From: Tagaea sp. CACIAM 22H2
Lineage (GTDB): Bacteria > Pseudomonadota > Alphaproteobacteria > CACIAM-22H2
Assembly: GCA_014444615.1 (NCBI GenBank)
Contig: PVXE01000008.1
Span: 1-64,000 of the forward strand
Direction: 5' to 3'
DNA: 64,000 nucleotides
The position numbers and the translations under genes are program-made. Below the pieces are notes generated by a model, which saw only the letters and a list, made by a program, of their open reading frames with translations, had not been told where the DNA came from and searched no databases. Of this stretch, positions 8,682-17,713 are shown piece by piece. Numbering within the stretch: the stretch's first letter is position 1; each line of letters starts with the position of its first letter.

Positions 8682-9985
8682 TGCCGCGTTTCCGGGCGGC
8701 GCAACGCGAGCGGCAGACGCCACGCGAGCCAACCGTACAGCCCCGCACCGAACGCATAGGCCGCGGCGTAGAGCGCCATAAAGCGGACGACGTCGATCCC
8801 CGACACGGCCGCGACGATGGCGACGACCGACATGACCGCCGTCATGATTCCGGCCGCGCGCGCGATCGGGGTGAAATGCCCGGTATGAACGAGCAGGAAA
8901 TTCGATACGGCCTGAATCCAGTTGCACGCGATCAGCACGATAAGGATCGGCGTCACCGTCGGCGGCATCTGCGCCGCGTCACCGAGCAACAAACGGTAAA
9001 GCGCATCGCCCCAGATCGCGAGCAAGCCGCACAGGCCGATCGCGGGCACCGCCCCCAGCGCGGCGGCGATCAGCGTCGCGCGCACCAAGCCGGGCCGATC
9101 GCCCGCTTGGAAAGCGCGCGTCTGGCCGGGCACCATCAAATCGCATGCGGCGGAGAACAACACGTTCGCGCCCCGGAATATCTTGAACGCCGTATCGAAG
9201 ATGATCGTCGGCGCGCCCAGCCCCATCGCGGCCGGCACCAGCAGCGAAGGATAATTGTAGACGAAGATCTCGCCCGCCGCGTAACCGCCGCTCTCCATCA
9301 AGTTCTTCCGGTTGGCGCGGGCGAAATGGCGCAATGCGCCGACCGTGGCTGCCGGGCCGCCGAGCGCGAAACCGCGTTCGGCGCGCAGCCGCTGGATCGC
9401 CAGCGCGAACAGCCCGATCCAGACTGCGTTGCTGGCGAGCAGGAACGTCATGAAAGGCAGGCCGAACAGCAGCGCGAACAACAGCGCCAGATGGCCCGCA
9501 CGGCGCGCGGCTTCCAGCGTCTCGAAATGCAAGAAGCGGTCGACCGCCGTGGCGACGTTGCGTAACGCGAACCAGGCGAGATTGAGTGCCGCGTAAACGA
9601 AGAACAATGCGAACTCGATCCCCTGCCCGGCACCGCCGCCGAACAGCGCGGCCACGGCGAAGCACGCGGCACTCCCCAATATCGCCAGGCCGATATAAAG
9701 GAAGGTGACGCCGGCCGCCTGCAATCCCGGCGATGGCGCGCCGTCGGCGGCCGCAAGCTTGCCGTCGAGAAAGCGCGCGCGAAGCTCGACGTAAAGAACC
9801 TTCGCGATGCCGAGATCGAACAGCCACAGCGACAGGCCGAGATTGCCGATGATGATGAACAGCGAGAAGCTATGCGGATCGAGCACGCGCGCGAAAACGT
9901 AGGTTTGGCAAACGCCGGTGATCAACGCGGCCCCGGCGGTCGATCCGCGCAGCGCGAGATAGGGCAGAAAAACCGCGCGTTTCAC
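8678..9985 (-). CDS. Wzx-like polysaccharide flippase
   Basis: 435-residue MATE/MOP-type membrane protein with about 12-14 hydrophobic helices, fitting lipid-linked oligosaccharide flippases. The N-terminus RAVFLPYLALRGSTAGAALI and the mid-protein SGGYAAGEIFVYNYPSLLVP are consistent with the family. I place the start at the GTG at 9985, which overlaps the stop of the upstream glycosyltransferase (GTGA); no ATG exists near that point. It lies between the two glycosyltransferases and the polymerase, as usual for Wzx/Wzy loci. Confidence 0.85.
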   Translation of the reverse strand: MKRAVFLPYLALRGSTAGAALITGVCQTYVFARVLDPHSFSLFIIIGNLGLSLWLFDLGIAKVLYVELRARFLDGKLAAADGAPSPGLQAAGVTFLYIGLAILGSAACFAVAALFGGGAGQGIEFALFFVYAALNLAWFALRNVATAVDRFLHFETLEAARRAGHLALLFALLFGLPFMTFLLASNAVWIGLFALAIQRLRAERGFALGGPAATVGALRHFARANRKNLMESGGYAAGEIFVYNYPSLLVPAAMGLGAPTIIFDTAFKIFRGANVLFSAACDLMVPGQTRAFQAGDRPGLVRATLIAAALGAVPAIGLCGLLAIWGDALYRLLLGDAAQMPPTVTPILIVLIACNWIQAVSNFLLVHTGHFTPIARAAGIMTAVMSVVAIVAAVSGIDVVRFMALYAAAYAFGAGLYGWLAWRLPLALRRPETRQ

Positions 9986-11082
9986 GCCGCCGCCTCGCGG
10001 CAACGATCGAGCAATGCCTTGGCCGTCAGCGACCATTGGAAGCGCTTGACGTGCTCGCGCCCGCGCGCCGACAGATCCGCGCGCAACGCCGGATCGCGCG
10101 CCAGCCGCGCCATGATCGCCGCCAGACCGTCCGCGTCGTCCATGCCGCAGATCAGCGCCGCGTCGCCGCTGCCCGAGGTTTCGAGCAGCGCTTCCTGATC
10201 GCTGATGACGACCGGGCAACCGCAGACCATCGCTTCGATCGGCGGCAAGCCGAAGCCTTCGTAGCGCGAGGGAAACAGCAGCGCCAACGCGCCTTCGTAA
10301 AGGGCGCGCAATTCGGCGTCGCCGACGAAACCCAAATGGACGATGCGATCGGAAAGGCGGATAGCGCCCGCCGGATGCACCCGATCGTCGCGTTTTCCGG
10401 TCAAGACGAGCTTCGCGTCGCCGGGCAAATCGGCGCGTTCGAACGCCGCCAGCACCAGCTCGATATTCTTGTTCGGGCTGCCCACACCGACGGCCAGGAA
10501 ATAGGGCGTACCGGCCAATCCGTTGCGCGCCAGAAGCGCCGCATCGGCCGGCTGCGCAAGGATATGATCGGCGGCCAAACCGCACAGCGAAATGCGCGTT
10601 GGGGGAATGCCGTACCAATGCGCGATTTCCCGGCGCGAGAAGTCGGAGATCGTGGCGATCCGCTTCGCGATGCGCCCCAACAGCGGCACCAGCGTTTTGT
10701 AGGCGAGACGGAATGCGAAGCGAAAACTCTGCGGGCTGACCCACGGGGTCGCGTCGTGAACGACGACGACTTGACGCCGTTTGGAAAGCGGGCCGAGATT
10801 GCAAAGATTGAGCAGCACACCGTCGCGGCACGCCAAGGGCAGATCGATCTGTTCCCAGCCATAGCCGGATTTGAAGAAGCGGCCGGTCGCGCGCGTTTCG
10901 ATCCGCGACAATTGCGGCGCCTTCGCGCCGGGCGGAAGCCACAGCACGACGGATTTCCATTGCGCGGCGATCGCGGGATCGGCCAGCAGCTTGTCGATCG
11001 CGCGCACGGTTTCGAGCGCGAAGCGCTGCACGCCGGTCTGCCGCTGTGTGACGAAGCGGCCGTTGATATGGAGCGTCGTCAT
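9982..11082 (-). CDS. Glycosyltransferase family 4 (mannosyltransferase-like)
   Basis: 366-residue GT-B glycosyltransferase. The N-terminus HINGRFVTQRQTGVQRFALE is characteristic of a GT4 subgroup often called mannosyltransferases; VVHDATPWVSP and the donor-domain sequence PSRYEGFGLPPIEAM (E-x7-E type motif, about 271-285) follow, with GVGSPNKNIELVLAAF before it. It presumably extends the repeat unit after the initiating phosphotransferase encoded 10 bp upstream. Donor sugar is a guess. Confidence 0.9.
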   Translation of the reverse strand: MTTLHINGRFVTQRQTGVQRFALETVRAIDKLLADPAIAAQWKSVVLWLPPGAKAPQLSRIETRATGRFFKSGYGWEQIDLPLACRDGVLLNLCNLGPLSKRRQVVVVHDATPWVSPQSFRFAFRLAYKTLVPLLGRIAKRIATISDFSRREIAHWYGIPPTRISLCGLAADHILAQPADAALLARNGLAGTPYFLAVGVGSPNKNIELVLAAFERADLPGDAKLVLTGKRDDRVHPAGAIRLSDRIVHLGFVGDAELRALYEGALALLFPSRYEGFGLPPIEAMVCGCPVVISDQEALLETSGSGDAALICGMDDADGLAAIMARLARDPALRADLSARGREHVKRFQWSLTAKALLDRCREAAA

Positions 11083-11092
11083 CGCGCGCCCG

Positions 11093-12550
11093 TCAGACGT
11101 TGTTCTTCGGCAATACGACCGCCGCCGGCGTGCGCAACAGGATCAGCATATCCAGCCAAAACGACCATTCGCGGATATATTGGAAATCGAACTCGACGCG
11201 CTTGCGCAGCTTATCTTCGGTGTCGGTTTCGCCGCGCCAGCCGTTGATCTGCGCCCAGCCTGTCATGCCGGGTTTGACGCGATAGCGGATCGCGTAGTCC
11301 GGCACGACGTCGGCGTAAAGCCGGCCATCGGCCTTGGCCTTGGGCGCATGCGGGCGCGGGCCCACCAGCGACATCTCGCCCTTCAAGACGTTAAAGATCT
11401 GCGGCAGCTCGTCGATCGAGTATTTGCGGATGAACTTGCCCACGCGCGTCACGCGATCGTCCTGGGCGCTCACCAGCTTGTCGGCGTCCGCGTCGGCCTT
11501 CTCGGCCTTCAGCGAGCGGAACTTGTAGATTGCGAATTTGCGCCCGAACTGCCCGCTGCGCAGCTGGCGGAACAGGATCGGGCCCGGCGTATCGAGCTTG
11601 ATCGCGATGGCCGTCGCGATCAGGATCGGCGAGATAAGCGCCAGGATCAGCGCGCCGACGAGAATGTCGAAACTGCCCTTCAACAGCCGATCCCATTGCG
11701 CCAGCGGCGGCGTCATCAGCGTGGGCATGATCACGCCGTCGCCGCCTTCGACATGCGACATCGACAACGCCGACAATTCGGGATCTGGCACCAGCCACAC
11801 CGTGATCGGCAGAAAGCGCAAACGATCGAGCAGCGAAGCGATACGCGGCCCCGCCGTCCAGGGCAGCGCCATATAGACGTGCAGATCCTCGTGATCGGCG
11901 ACGTACTCGATCAGCGCCGACAGATCGCCGAGATAGGGCACGCGCGCGTCCAGGCCTTCGCCGCGCGTCGCGCGGTCGTCGAAAAAGCCGACGAACTCGA
12001 CATCCGCCCCTTCCCGCGACACGCGATCGAGCAAACGCAACGCCGACGCGCCGCCGCCGACCAGCACCGCGCGGCGCGACGGCACGCGCCGGAACGTCGC
12101 GCGCCGCGCAACCCCGGCCGCCCCGCTTTGCACGATTTGTATGCCGATCAAGGCCAGCACGAACCACAACGCCAGCCATATGGCAAACGGTCCAGCCGGC
12201 GCGGCATCGAGCGCCGTCGCTGCCAAGCCGAACGCGGCGAAACTGGCGCCCAGCACGCGCGGCGTCGACAAGCCGGGCGCCTCGCCCGGCGCGCGGCGGC
12301 GCGGATGCAATTTCGCCAGCCAGCCAAGCACGAGATAGGCCGCCGCCAGCGCCAAGATGAATGGCGTCGCGCGCGCGGGGATCGGCTCGGTCGCGCCGAC
12401 CGCATGCAAAGCGGCGACCGCGAGCCAGCCCGCAGCGAACACGCTGGCGCCTTCGAGCAGTGCTGCCGCCATGTCGAACATGGCGCGCGATGGCGCCAGC
12501 GGCTGTTTGCGGTCGGCCGCTGGGCGCATGGCTTGGGATTCCGCGGTCAT
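11093..12550 (-). CDS. Polyprenyl-phosphate sugar phosphotransferase (initiating enzyme, WcaJ/ExoY type)
   Basis: Transfers a sugar 1-phosphate from a nucleotide sugar to undecaprenyl phosphate, starting repeat-unit assembly. The 485 residues show an N-terminal region of about four membrane helices (roughly 20-155), a nucleotide-binding-like middle (RRAVLVGGGASALRLLDRV) and the C-terminal bacterial sugar transferase domain with its membrane segment (DILVGALILALISPILI), IYKFRSL, SIDELPQIFNVLKGEMSLVG followed by PRP, and KPGMTGWAQINGWRGET. The long form with extra N-terminal helices is the UDP-glucose-type. UDP-glucose could come from the galU gene at 58705. Confidence 0.93.
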   Translation of the reverse strand: MTAESQAMRPAADRKQPLAPSRAMFDMAAALLEGASVFAAGWLAVAALHAVGATEPIPARATPFILALAAAYLVLGWLAKLHPRRRAPGEAPGLSTPRVLGASFAAFGLAATALDAAPAGPFAIWLALWFVLALIGIQIVQSGAAGVARRATFRRVPSRRAVLVGGGASALRLLDRVSREGADVEFVGFFDDRATRGEGLDARVPYLGDLSALIEYVADHEDLHVYMALPWTAGPRIASLLDRLRFLPITVWLVPDPELSALSMSHVEGGDGVIMPTLMTPPLAQWDRLLKGSFDILVGALILALISPILIATAIAIKLDTPGPILFRQLRSGQFGRKFAIYKFRSLKAEKADADADKLVSAQDDRVTRVGKFIRKYSIDELPQIFNVLKGEMSLVGPRPHAPKAKADGRLYADVVPDYAIRYRVKPGMTGWAQINGWRGETDTEDKLRKRVEFDFQYIREWSFWLDMLILLRTPAAVVLPKNNV

Positions 12551-12551
12551 A

Positions 12552-13292
12552 TCAGTTCGTATTGCTCGTCCGGCCGACCGTGTAGGTGAAGCCGCGCTGG
12601 AACGGCACGACGCGATTGATGAATTGATCGATGAACAAATTGACTTCCGCGATCGAGGATTTCGGCACGAATACCACGTCGAAGGGCTGCAACGGCACGT
12701 CCGGATTGCGGCCGGCGACATAACCCGCGACGTCGACCGTGCGCATCATCGGCCTGCCGTCGCGCCCGCGCCGGATCAGCACGACCTCCGTCGTCTTGGC
12801 CGTGTCCATGAAGCCTTTGGCGAGCAGAATGGCTTCCATCACGCCGATCCGGCCGGGCAGGTTGATGAGCCCCGCCCCATTGACCTCGCCGCCGACGAAG
12901 ACGCGCTGCGAGGCGTAATTGCGGATCGCCACCGTGACGCGCGGCTGAACAAGATCGCGGCTGTAGCGCTTTTCCAATTCATCCGTCAGCGCCGCGACAG
13001 TCTTGCCTTCGCCCACGACCTCGCCGACCAGCGGCAAGGTGAACCTTCCATCCGGTCCGACGACCGCGCGATCATTGTATTCGCCGCTGAACGGCAGCCG
13101 AATCTCCAACTCGTCTCCGGGTCCGATCCGATAAGGCGAGTCGTCCGCGACCCAAGGTGCGAACGACGCCGCGTCGGTGCGTTCGGGGCGAATCGACTCC
13201 GTGCCGCACGACGCGATCGCCAGCGACAACAGCGCTGCCATGACGGCGGAACGCGTCGCCCCAAGTCGCCGTGTTTTCAGCCAGTGCAACAT
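12552..13292 (-). CDS. Polysaccharide export outer-membrane lipoprotein (Wza-like)
   Basis: 246 residues with a lipoprotein signal peptide ending in the lipobox-like IASC, so it is likely anchored in the outer membrane. The polysaccharide-export domain is recognisable from YRIGPGDELEIRLPFSGEY, and an SLBB-type domain from RVFVGGEVNGAGLINLPGRI. I prefer the ATG at 13292, which follows a good AGGAAC ribosome-binding site, over the ATG at 13331, which has none. It is the first gene of the minus-strand polysaccharide operon and is divergent from the chain-length gene. Confidence 0.9.
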   Translation of the reverse strand: MLHWLKTRRLGATRSAVMAALLSLAIASCGTESIRPERTDAASFAPWVADDSPYRIGPGDELEIRLPFSGEYNDRAVVGPDGRFTLPLVGEVVGEGKTVAALTDELEKRYSRDLVQPRVTVAIRNYASQRVFVGGEVNGAGLINLPGRIGVMEAILLAKGFMDTAKTTEVVLIRRGRDGRPMMRTVDVAGYVAGRNPDVPLQPFDVVFVPKSSIAEVNLFIDQFINRVVPFQRGFTYTVGRTSNTN

Positions 13293-13396
13293 TTTGTTCC
13301 TGCGGGATTGCCCGAATCGCGACCGCTTCATTAGAATTCGGTTCAGGCTGGATTGGAAGATCAGTCTAGATCACAGCGAAAGCAAGCCAGCTCTCC
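13293..13396. promoter_or_regulatory. Divergent promoter region of the exopolysaccharide locus
   Basis: This 104-bp gap separates the export lipoprotein gene (-) from the chain-length gene (+) and must hold promoters for both. It is less GC-rich than its flanks (TTAGAATTCGG, GATCAGTCTAGATC). I could not assign convincing -35/-10 pairs. Confidence 0.5.
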
Positions 13397-14902
13397 ATGA
13401 CGCCATCCGATCCGACGGCCATCACACCACCGATCGCGCTTTCGTTCACGACGCGCGATCTGGTGCTGATTCTCTTCCGCTTCCGTTACAGGGCGTTGCT
13501 GACGTTCCTCGCTTGCGTGTCCGTCGCAGTGGCGTTGAGCTTCCTGTTGAAGCCCGTCTATCAATCCGAAGCCTCGATTTTGGTCAATAAATTGGGCCGC
13601 GAGTTCACGTTCCGCCCGGATCTGAGCGTGGGCGTACAATCTGCCATTCCGGTGGCGACGGACCCGGACGAGATCCTCAACACCCAAGTCCAGCTTATAC
13701 GCAGCCGGGACGTTATTCTCGCGACGATCGAGCGGATGGGGCTGGAACGGCTATATCCCGAGCTTTCGAAGCCGGACGAGGCGCCGGATGTAGACAAGGC
13801 GATGAAGAAGTTCGACGACGCGCTGCAAACCGCGCCGCAGCGCACGTCGAACATCCTGCACATTGCATTTCGCAACCCAGATCGCGAATTGGCCGCGGCG
13901 ACGCTGGAAGCGCTGATACAAATTTTTACCGAGAAGTCGATCAACGTCTACATCAACACCCAGACGGCGTATTTCGAGAAACAGGTCGCGCAGGCGCGCG
14001 AGCGCTTCCTGGCGAGCGACGGCAAGCTGACCGCGTTCCGCCAGCGTTTGGGCGCGCAAGCCTTCGAAGCGCAGATCCCGCTGCTGCTGCAACAGCGCAT
14101 CGATATCGACAGCGAGTACAAGCGTGTTTTGGCGGCGCTCGCCGGTGCTACCGAGCGCGTCCAGGCCGTGCGCCACGCGATCTCCCAGACCCAGCAGGAG
14201 ATCACCGCCTTCGTCGACACCCAGCAAAGCCGCGTGATCGACGACGCGCGCACCAAGCTTTTGAACCTCAAGCTCCGCCAGCAGGAAATCGCCGCCAATT
14301 TCGCGCCCGGCAGCCGTCAGGTGCAGCAGGTCGACCGCGAGATCGCGATCGCGGAGAAGTTCCTCGAAGATCAGCTGACCCTTTTCTCCGGCACGGTGCG
14401 CCGGGCGCGCAACGAAGTGGCGACGGCGCTGGAAACCGAACTCAACCGGTCGCTCGCCGAGCAGGCGGAGTACGAAGGCAAGCGTAACTCGATCCTCGCC
14501 AATATCGCCGATATCGACCGGCGTTTGTCGGACGTGACCGGCGGCGAGACCGAGCGCTGGTCGCTCGAACAGGACGTGACGCTCGCCAAGGACATGCTGA
14601 AGCTGTTCGCCTCGAAGCTCGAGGACGCGCGCGCGGCGGATTCCTTGAACCAGAGCCGCATCGGCAACATCGCGATCGTGCAATCGCCGTCGCTGGCCGA
14701 TCCGCGCCAGCCGGTCCAGCCGCGCCCGCTGCTCTATTGCCTGTTGGGCGTGATCGCGGGGCTGTTCCTCGCGGTCGTCGTGGCGCTGCTGTCGGAATTG
14801 ATCTCCGACACGATCTACGATCCGGTGCGCACCGAACGTCTGCTCAACGTGCCCACGCTCGCCGTGTTCAACTACGTGCCGGCCGAGCAGCTCGAACGCT
14901 AG
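13397..14902 (+). CDS. Polysaccharide co-polymerase / chain-length determinant (GumC/Wzc N-terminal type)
   Basis: 501-residue inner-membrane protein. One hydrophobic helix lies near the N-terminus (about 33-51), followed by a Wzz domain with PVYQSEASILV, a long periplasmic alpha-helical coiled-coil region (about 165-420), a proline-rich stretch before the last helix (LADPRQPVQPRPLLY) and a second membrane helix (about 450-475). No kinase domain is fused; the nearest candidate partner is the kinase-dead ATPase at 5523. It controls chain length and links polymerase to the export channel. The last 4 bp overlap the convergent galM-like gene. Confidence 0.9.
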   Translation: MTPSDPTAITPPIALSFTTRDLVLILFRFRYRALLTFLACVSVAVALSFLLKPVYQSEASILVNKLGREFTFRPDLSVGVQSAIPVATDPDEILNTQVQLIRSRDVILATIERMGLERLYPELSKPDEAPDVDKAMKKFDDALQTAPQRTSNILHIAFRNPDRELAAATLEALIQIFTEKSINVYINTQTAYFEKQVAQARERFLASDGKLTAFRQRLGAQAFEAQIPLLLQQRIDIDSEYKRVLAALAGATERVQAVRHAISQTQQEITAFVDTQQSRVIDDARTKLLNLKLRQQEIAANFAPGSRQVQQVDREIAIAEKFLEDQLTLFSGTVRRARNEVATALETELNRSLAEQAEYEGKRNSILANIADIDRRLSDVTGGETERWSLEQDVTLAKDMLKLFASKLEDARAADSLNQSRIGNIAIVQSPSLADPRQPVQPRPLLYCLLGVIAGLFLAVVVALLSELISDTIYDPVRTERLLNVPTLAVFNYVPAEQLER

Positions 14903-15864
14903 ACGCCGAACCGAAGCTCAACGATCTGCGTCAGCCGCTTGCCCGGCCGCAAAATCGCGTCGGGAAAATTCGGGCGGTTGGGCGCGTCGGGATAAAGCTG
15001 GCATTCCAGGCACAAACCGCCATGCGCGCCGAACGGCGCGCCCAGGAACTTGCCGTCATAGAGTTGAATGCCCGGCTCGCTGGTATGGACCGCCATCGTG
15101 ACGCCGGATTTCGCCCCTTTCAACACGGCGCCAAGGAACAGTCCGTCGCCTGCGCGGTCGAGGCAGTAATTGACATCGTAATGCACGCCGCCATCGCGCA
15201 AACGCTTCGACTTGCGGAAATCGAACGGCGTGCCGCTCACGTCGGGCATCTCCCCCGTCGGGATCAGCGCCTTGTCGACCGCGACGATCCGGCTAGCGGC
15301 GATCTGCAAACCGTGGTCGCGCACGTCGCCGCCGCCGTCGAGATTGTAATAGGCGTGGCTGACGATATTCGCGGGCGTGGGCTTGTCGGCCGTCGCCTGG
15401 GTGGTGATGCGCAGCACGCCCGGCGCGGGGATCTCGTAGATCGCCGTCGCCTCCAGCGTGCCGGGATAGCCCATCTCGCCATCCGGCGACGTCAAACCGA
15501 GTTCGACGCGCGTGGGCGACGCCGATACGACGCGCCACACGCGGGTCGAGAAACCGCCCGGCCCGCCATGAAGCTGGTTCGCGCCTTCGTTCGGCACGAC
15601 GCGGTGAACGACGCCGTCCAGCGTGAACTGCGCCCCGCCGATACGGTTGGCGTAGCGCCCGACGATCGCGCCCACATAGCCCTTCTCGGCGAGATAACCG
15701 GCGAGATCGGCATGGCCCAGCGCAACGTTCACGGTCCCGCGCGGCGTATCGACGTGCAACGCGCGCAGCGTGGCGCCGTAGGTGAGAATCTCCGCGGCCA
15801 CGCCGGCGCCGCGCAAAGCGAGTTTATGAACCGGCGTGCCGCCGGCCGTGCCGAAATTTTCCAT
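14899..15864 (-). CDS. galM: Aldose 1-epimerase (mutarotase)
   Basis: Interconverts alpha and beta anomers of aldoses. At 321 residues it matches GalM-type enzymes, with the NQLHGG motif (H99), the catalytic HAYYNL motif (H170) and the catalytic glutamate in LECQLYPDAPN (E287). It is the last gene of the minus-strand operon that begins with the PrpD-like gene, 14 bp after an SDR gene, which suggests the transported substrate of that operon is sugar-related. Confidence 0.92.
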   Translation of the reverse strand: MENFGTAGGTPVHKLALRGAGVAAEILTYGATLRALHVDTPRGTVNVALGHADLAGYLAEKGYVGAIVGRYANRIGGAQFTLDGVVHRVVPNEGANQLHGGPGGFSTRVWRVVSASPTRVELGLTSPDGEMGYPGTLEATAIYEIPAPGVLRITTQATADKPTPANIVSHAYYNLDGGGDVRDHGLQIAASRIVAVDKALIPTGEMPDVSGTPFDFRKSKRLRDGGVHYDVNYCLDRAGDGLFLGAVLKGAKSGVTMAVHTSEPGIQLYDGKFLGAPFGAHGGLCLECQLYPDAPNRPNFPDAILRPGKRLTQIVELRFGV

Positions 15865-15878
15865 GACCCGATCTTAGC

Positions 15879-16637
15879 TCAGGGCATGTATTGCCCGCCA
15901 TTCACGTCAAGGATCTGGCCCGTGATGTAACCGGCCAACGCGGGCGACGCCAAGAACACGACCGGATAGGCGCAATCCTCGCCCTTGCCGAGCCGGCCCA
16001 TCGGGATCGAGGCGCGCGCGGCCTCCAGCATGTCCGGCGCCGTGGCGGCATGGAACGGTGTCGCGATCACGCCGGGCGCCAGCGCATTGACGCGAATGCC
16101 GGCAGGCGCGAATTCCTTGGCCATCGAGCGCGTCAGGCTGTGTACGGCGGCCTTCGTCGCGACGTAGAGCCCCGAACCCGGCGCCCCGCCATTGCGCGCG
16201 CCGATCGAGCCGATATTGACGATCGACGCCGACGCCCCGGATTTGACGAGATGGGGATGCGCCGCGCGCGTCGCTTCGAGGATGCTGCGCACGTTCAAAT
16301 CCATCACGCCGTCATAGGTCGCCTCGTCGAACGACGCCATACGCGTGCGGCCGACCATGGCGCCCGCGTTATTGACCAGCACGTCCAAGCCGCCGAGTGC
16401 CGCGACGGCTTCCTCGACGACCTTCGTCGCCGTGCCGCGCTTCATCAAGTCGCCCGCGACGGTCGCCACCGCGCCGATCCGGCCCGCGAGTTCGCTCGCC
16501 CCCGCCTTGTTCTTGGAATAATGGACGACGACGCGTGCACCGCACGCCGCAAATGCGGCCGCGCAAGCCGCACCGATGCCGGAACTGGCCCCCGTGACCA
16601 GAACGCGCAAACCTTCGACGCCGAGATTGAGAGCCAA
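15879..16637 (-). CDS. SDR family oxidoreductase
   Basis: Classical short-chain dehydrogenase of about 252 residues with TGASSGIG near the N-terminus, NNAGAMVGR, the SIVNIGSIGARNG serine region, YVATK (catalytic Tyr/Lys) and the C-terminal ITGQILDVNGGQYM. No ATG or GTG precedes the conserved N-terminus; the best start is the TTG at 16637, 23 bp downstream of the ABC ATPase stop, preceded by AAGGGGTGG. The start is therefore inferred. Probably oxidises or reduces the compound imported by the adjacent ABC transporter. Confidence 0.85.
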   Translation of the reverse strand: MALNLGVEGLRVLVTGASSGIGAACAAAFAACGARVVVHYSKNKAGASELAGRIGAVATVAGDLMKRGTATKVVEEAVAALGGLDVLVNNAGAMVGRTRMASFDEATYDGVMDLNVRSILEATRAAHPHLVKSGASASIVNIGSIGARNGGAPGSGLYVATKAAVHSLTRSMAKEFAPAGIRVNALAPGVIATPFHAATAPDMLEAARASIPMGRLGKGEDCAYPVVFLASPALAGYITGQILDVNGGQYMP

Positions 16638-16660
16638 GTTTCCACCCCTTCTGTTCTTGT

Positions 16661-17713
16661 TCAGCGCACGCTGACCATTGCGGCCGGCACGAACGAAAGG
16701 CGCACCGCAGCACCACTTTCGAAGACTTCGTCCGGCGGCCGCGAAACGCGCAACGGCGCGGCAAGGCCGGGCACGTCGACTTCGTATTCCCAAGTCTCGC
16801 CCAGGAAGACGCGGCTGCGCAACGTGCCATCAATGTCGTATACGCCCTTCGCTACCGCATCGGGTTGCGAAATACCGATGCGGTGGGGCCGGATCGACAG
16901 CGCCGTCGCGCCTTCGACCGGCGACGCGAACGGAATCGCAAGCCCGCCGGCCGTAAAACCGCCGCCGCCGAATTGGCCGTCGATCAGATTCGTCCGCCCG
17001 ATGAATCCCGCGACAAAGCGGGTTTGCGGATGGTCGTAGACGCGCTTGGGCGTATCGGCCTGTTCGATGCGCCCTTTATTCATCACCACGATCCGGTCGG
17101 CGGTCACCATCGCTTCCGTCTGATCGTGGGTGACGTAGACGCTGGTGATCCCGAATTCGTCGTGCAAACGGCGGATCTCGAAGCGCATTTCCTCGCGTAG
17201 ATTGGCGTCGAGATTCGACAAAGGCTCGTCGAGCAGCAGAACTTTGGGCTCGACGACGATCGCGCGCGCCAGCGCCACGCGCTGCTGCTGGCCGCCCGAC
17301 AATTCGGCGGGCAGACGCTGCGCTAGGTGATCGAGGCGGACGACCTCCAAGATGCGCCGCGTGCGCCGCTCGACCTCGGCCTTCGACAGATCGCGCAAAC
17401 GCAGTCCGAACGCCACGTTCTCGAACACGTCCATATGCGGCCAGATCGCGTAGCTTTGGAAGATCATCGACATCTGCCGCTGTTCCGGCGGCACGGCCGC
17501 GCCCGCGCCGAACAGCGTGCGCCCACCCAATTCGATCGTGCCGCCCGTCGGCTCCACAAAGCCGGCGATCGCGCGCAACGTCGTCGTCTTGCCGCAACCC
17601 GACGGCCCCAGCAACGCGATGAACTCGCCTTCCTTAAAGTCGATCGACAGGTCATCGACGGCGGTGAACCCGCCGAACCGGCATTGAAGATTGGCGAGCC
17701 GAAGATAGGCCAT
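16661..17713 (-). CDS. ABC transporter ATP-binding protein (FbpC/AfuC/PotA type)
   Basis: 350-residue ATPase energising the permease encoded just upstream. Walker A GPSGCGKT (36-43), Q-loop in FQSYAIWPHMDVFENV, signature LSGGQQQR (138-145), Walker B VLLLDEP (158-164) and the switch histidine in YVTHDQTEAM are all intact. A C-terminal TOBE-like domain follows (about 240-350, ALSIRPHRIGIS). Its start codon overlaps the permease stop (TGATG). Confidence 0.96.
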   Translation of the reverse strand: MAYLRLANLQCRFGGFTAVDDLSIDFKEGEFIALLGPSGCGKTTTLRAIAGFVEPTGGTIELGGRTLFGAGAAVPPEQRQMSMIFQSYAIWPHMDVFENVAFGLRLRDLSKAEVERRTRRILEVVRLDHLAQRLPAELSGGQQQRVALARAIVVEPKVLLLDEPLSNLDANLREEMRFEIRRLHDEFGITSVYVTHDQTEAMVTADRIVVMNKGRIEQADTPKRVYDHPQTRFVAGFIGRTNLIDGQFGGGGFTAGGLAIPFASPVEGATALSIRPHRIGISQPDAVAKGVYDIDGTLRSRVFLGETWEYEVDVPGLAAPLRVSRPPDEVFESGAAVRLSFVPAAMVSVR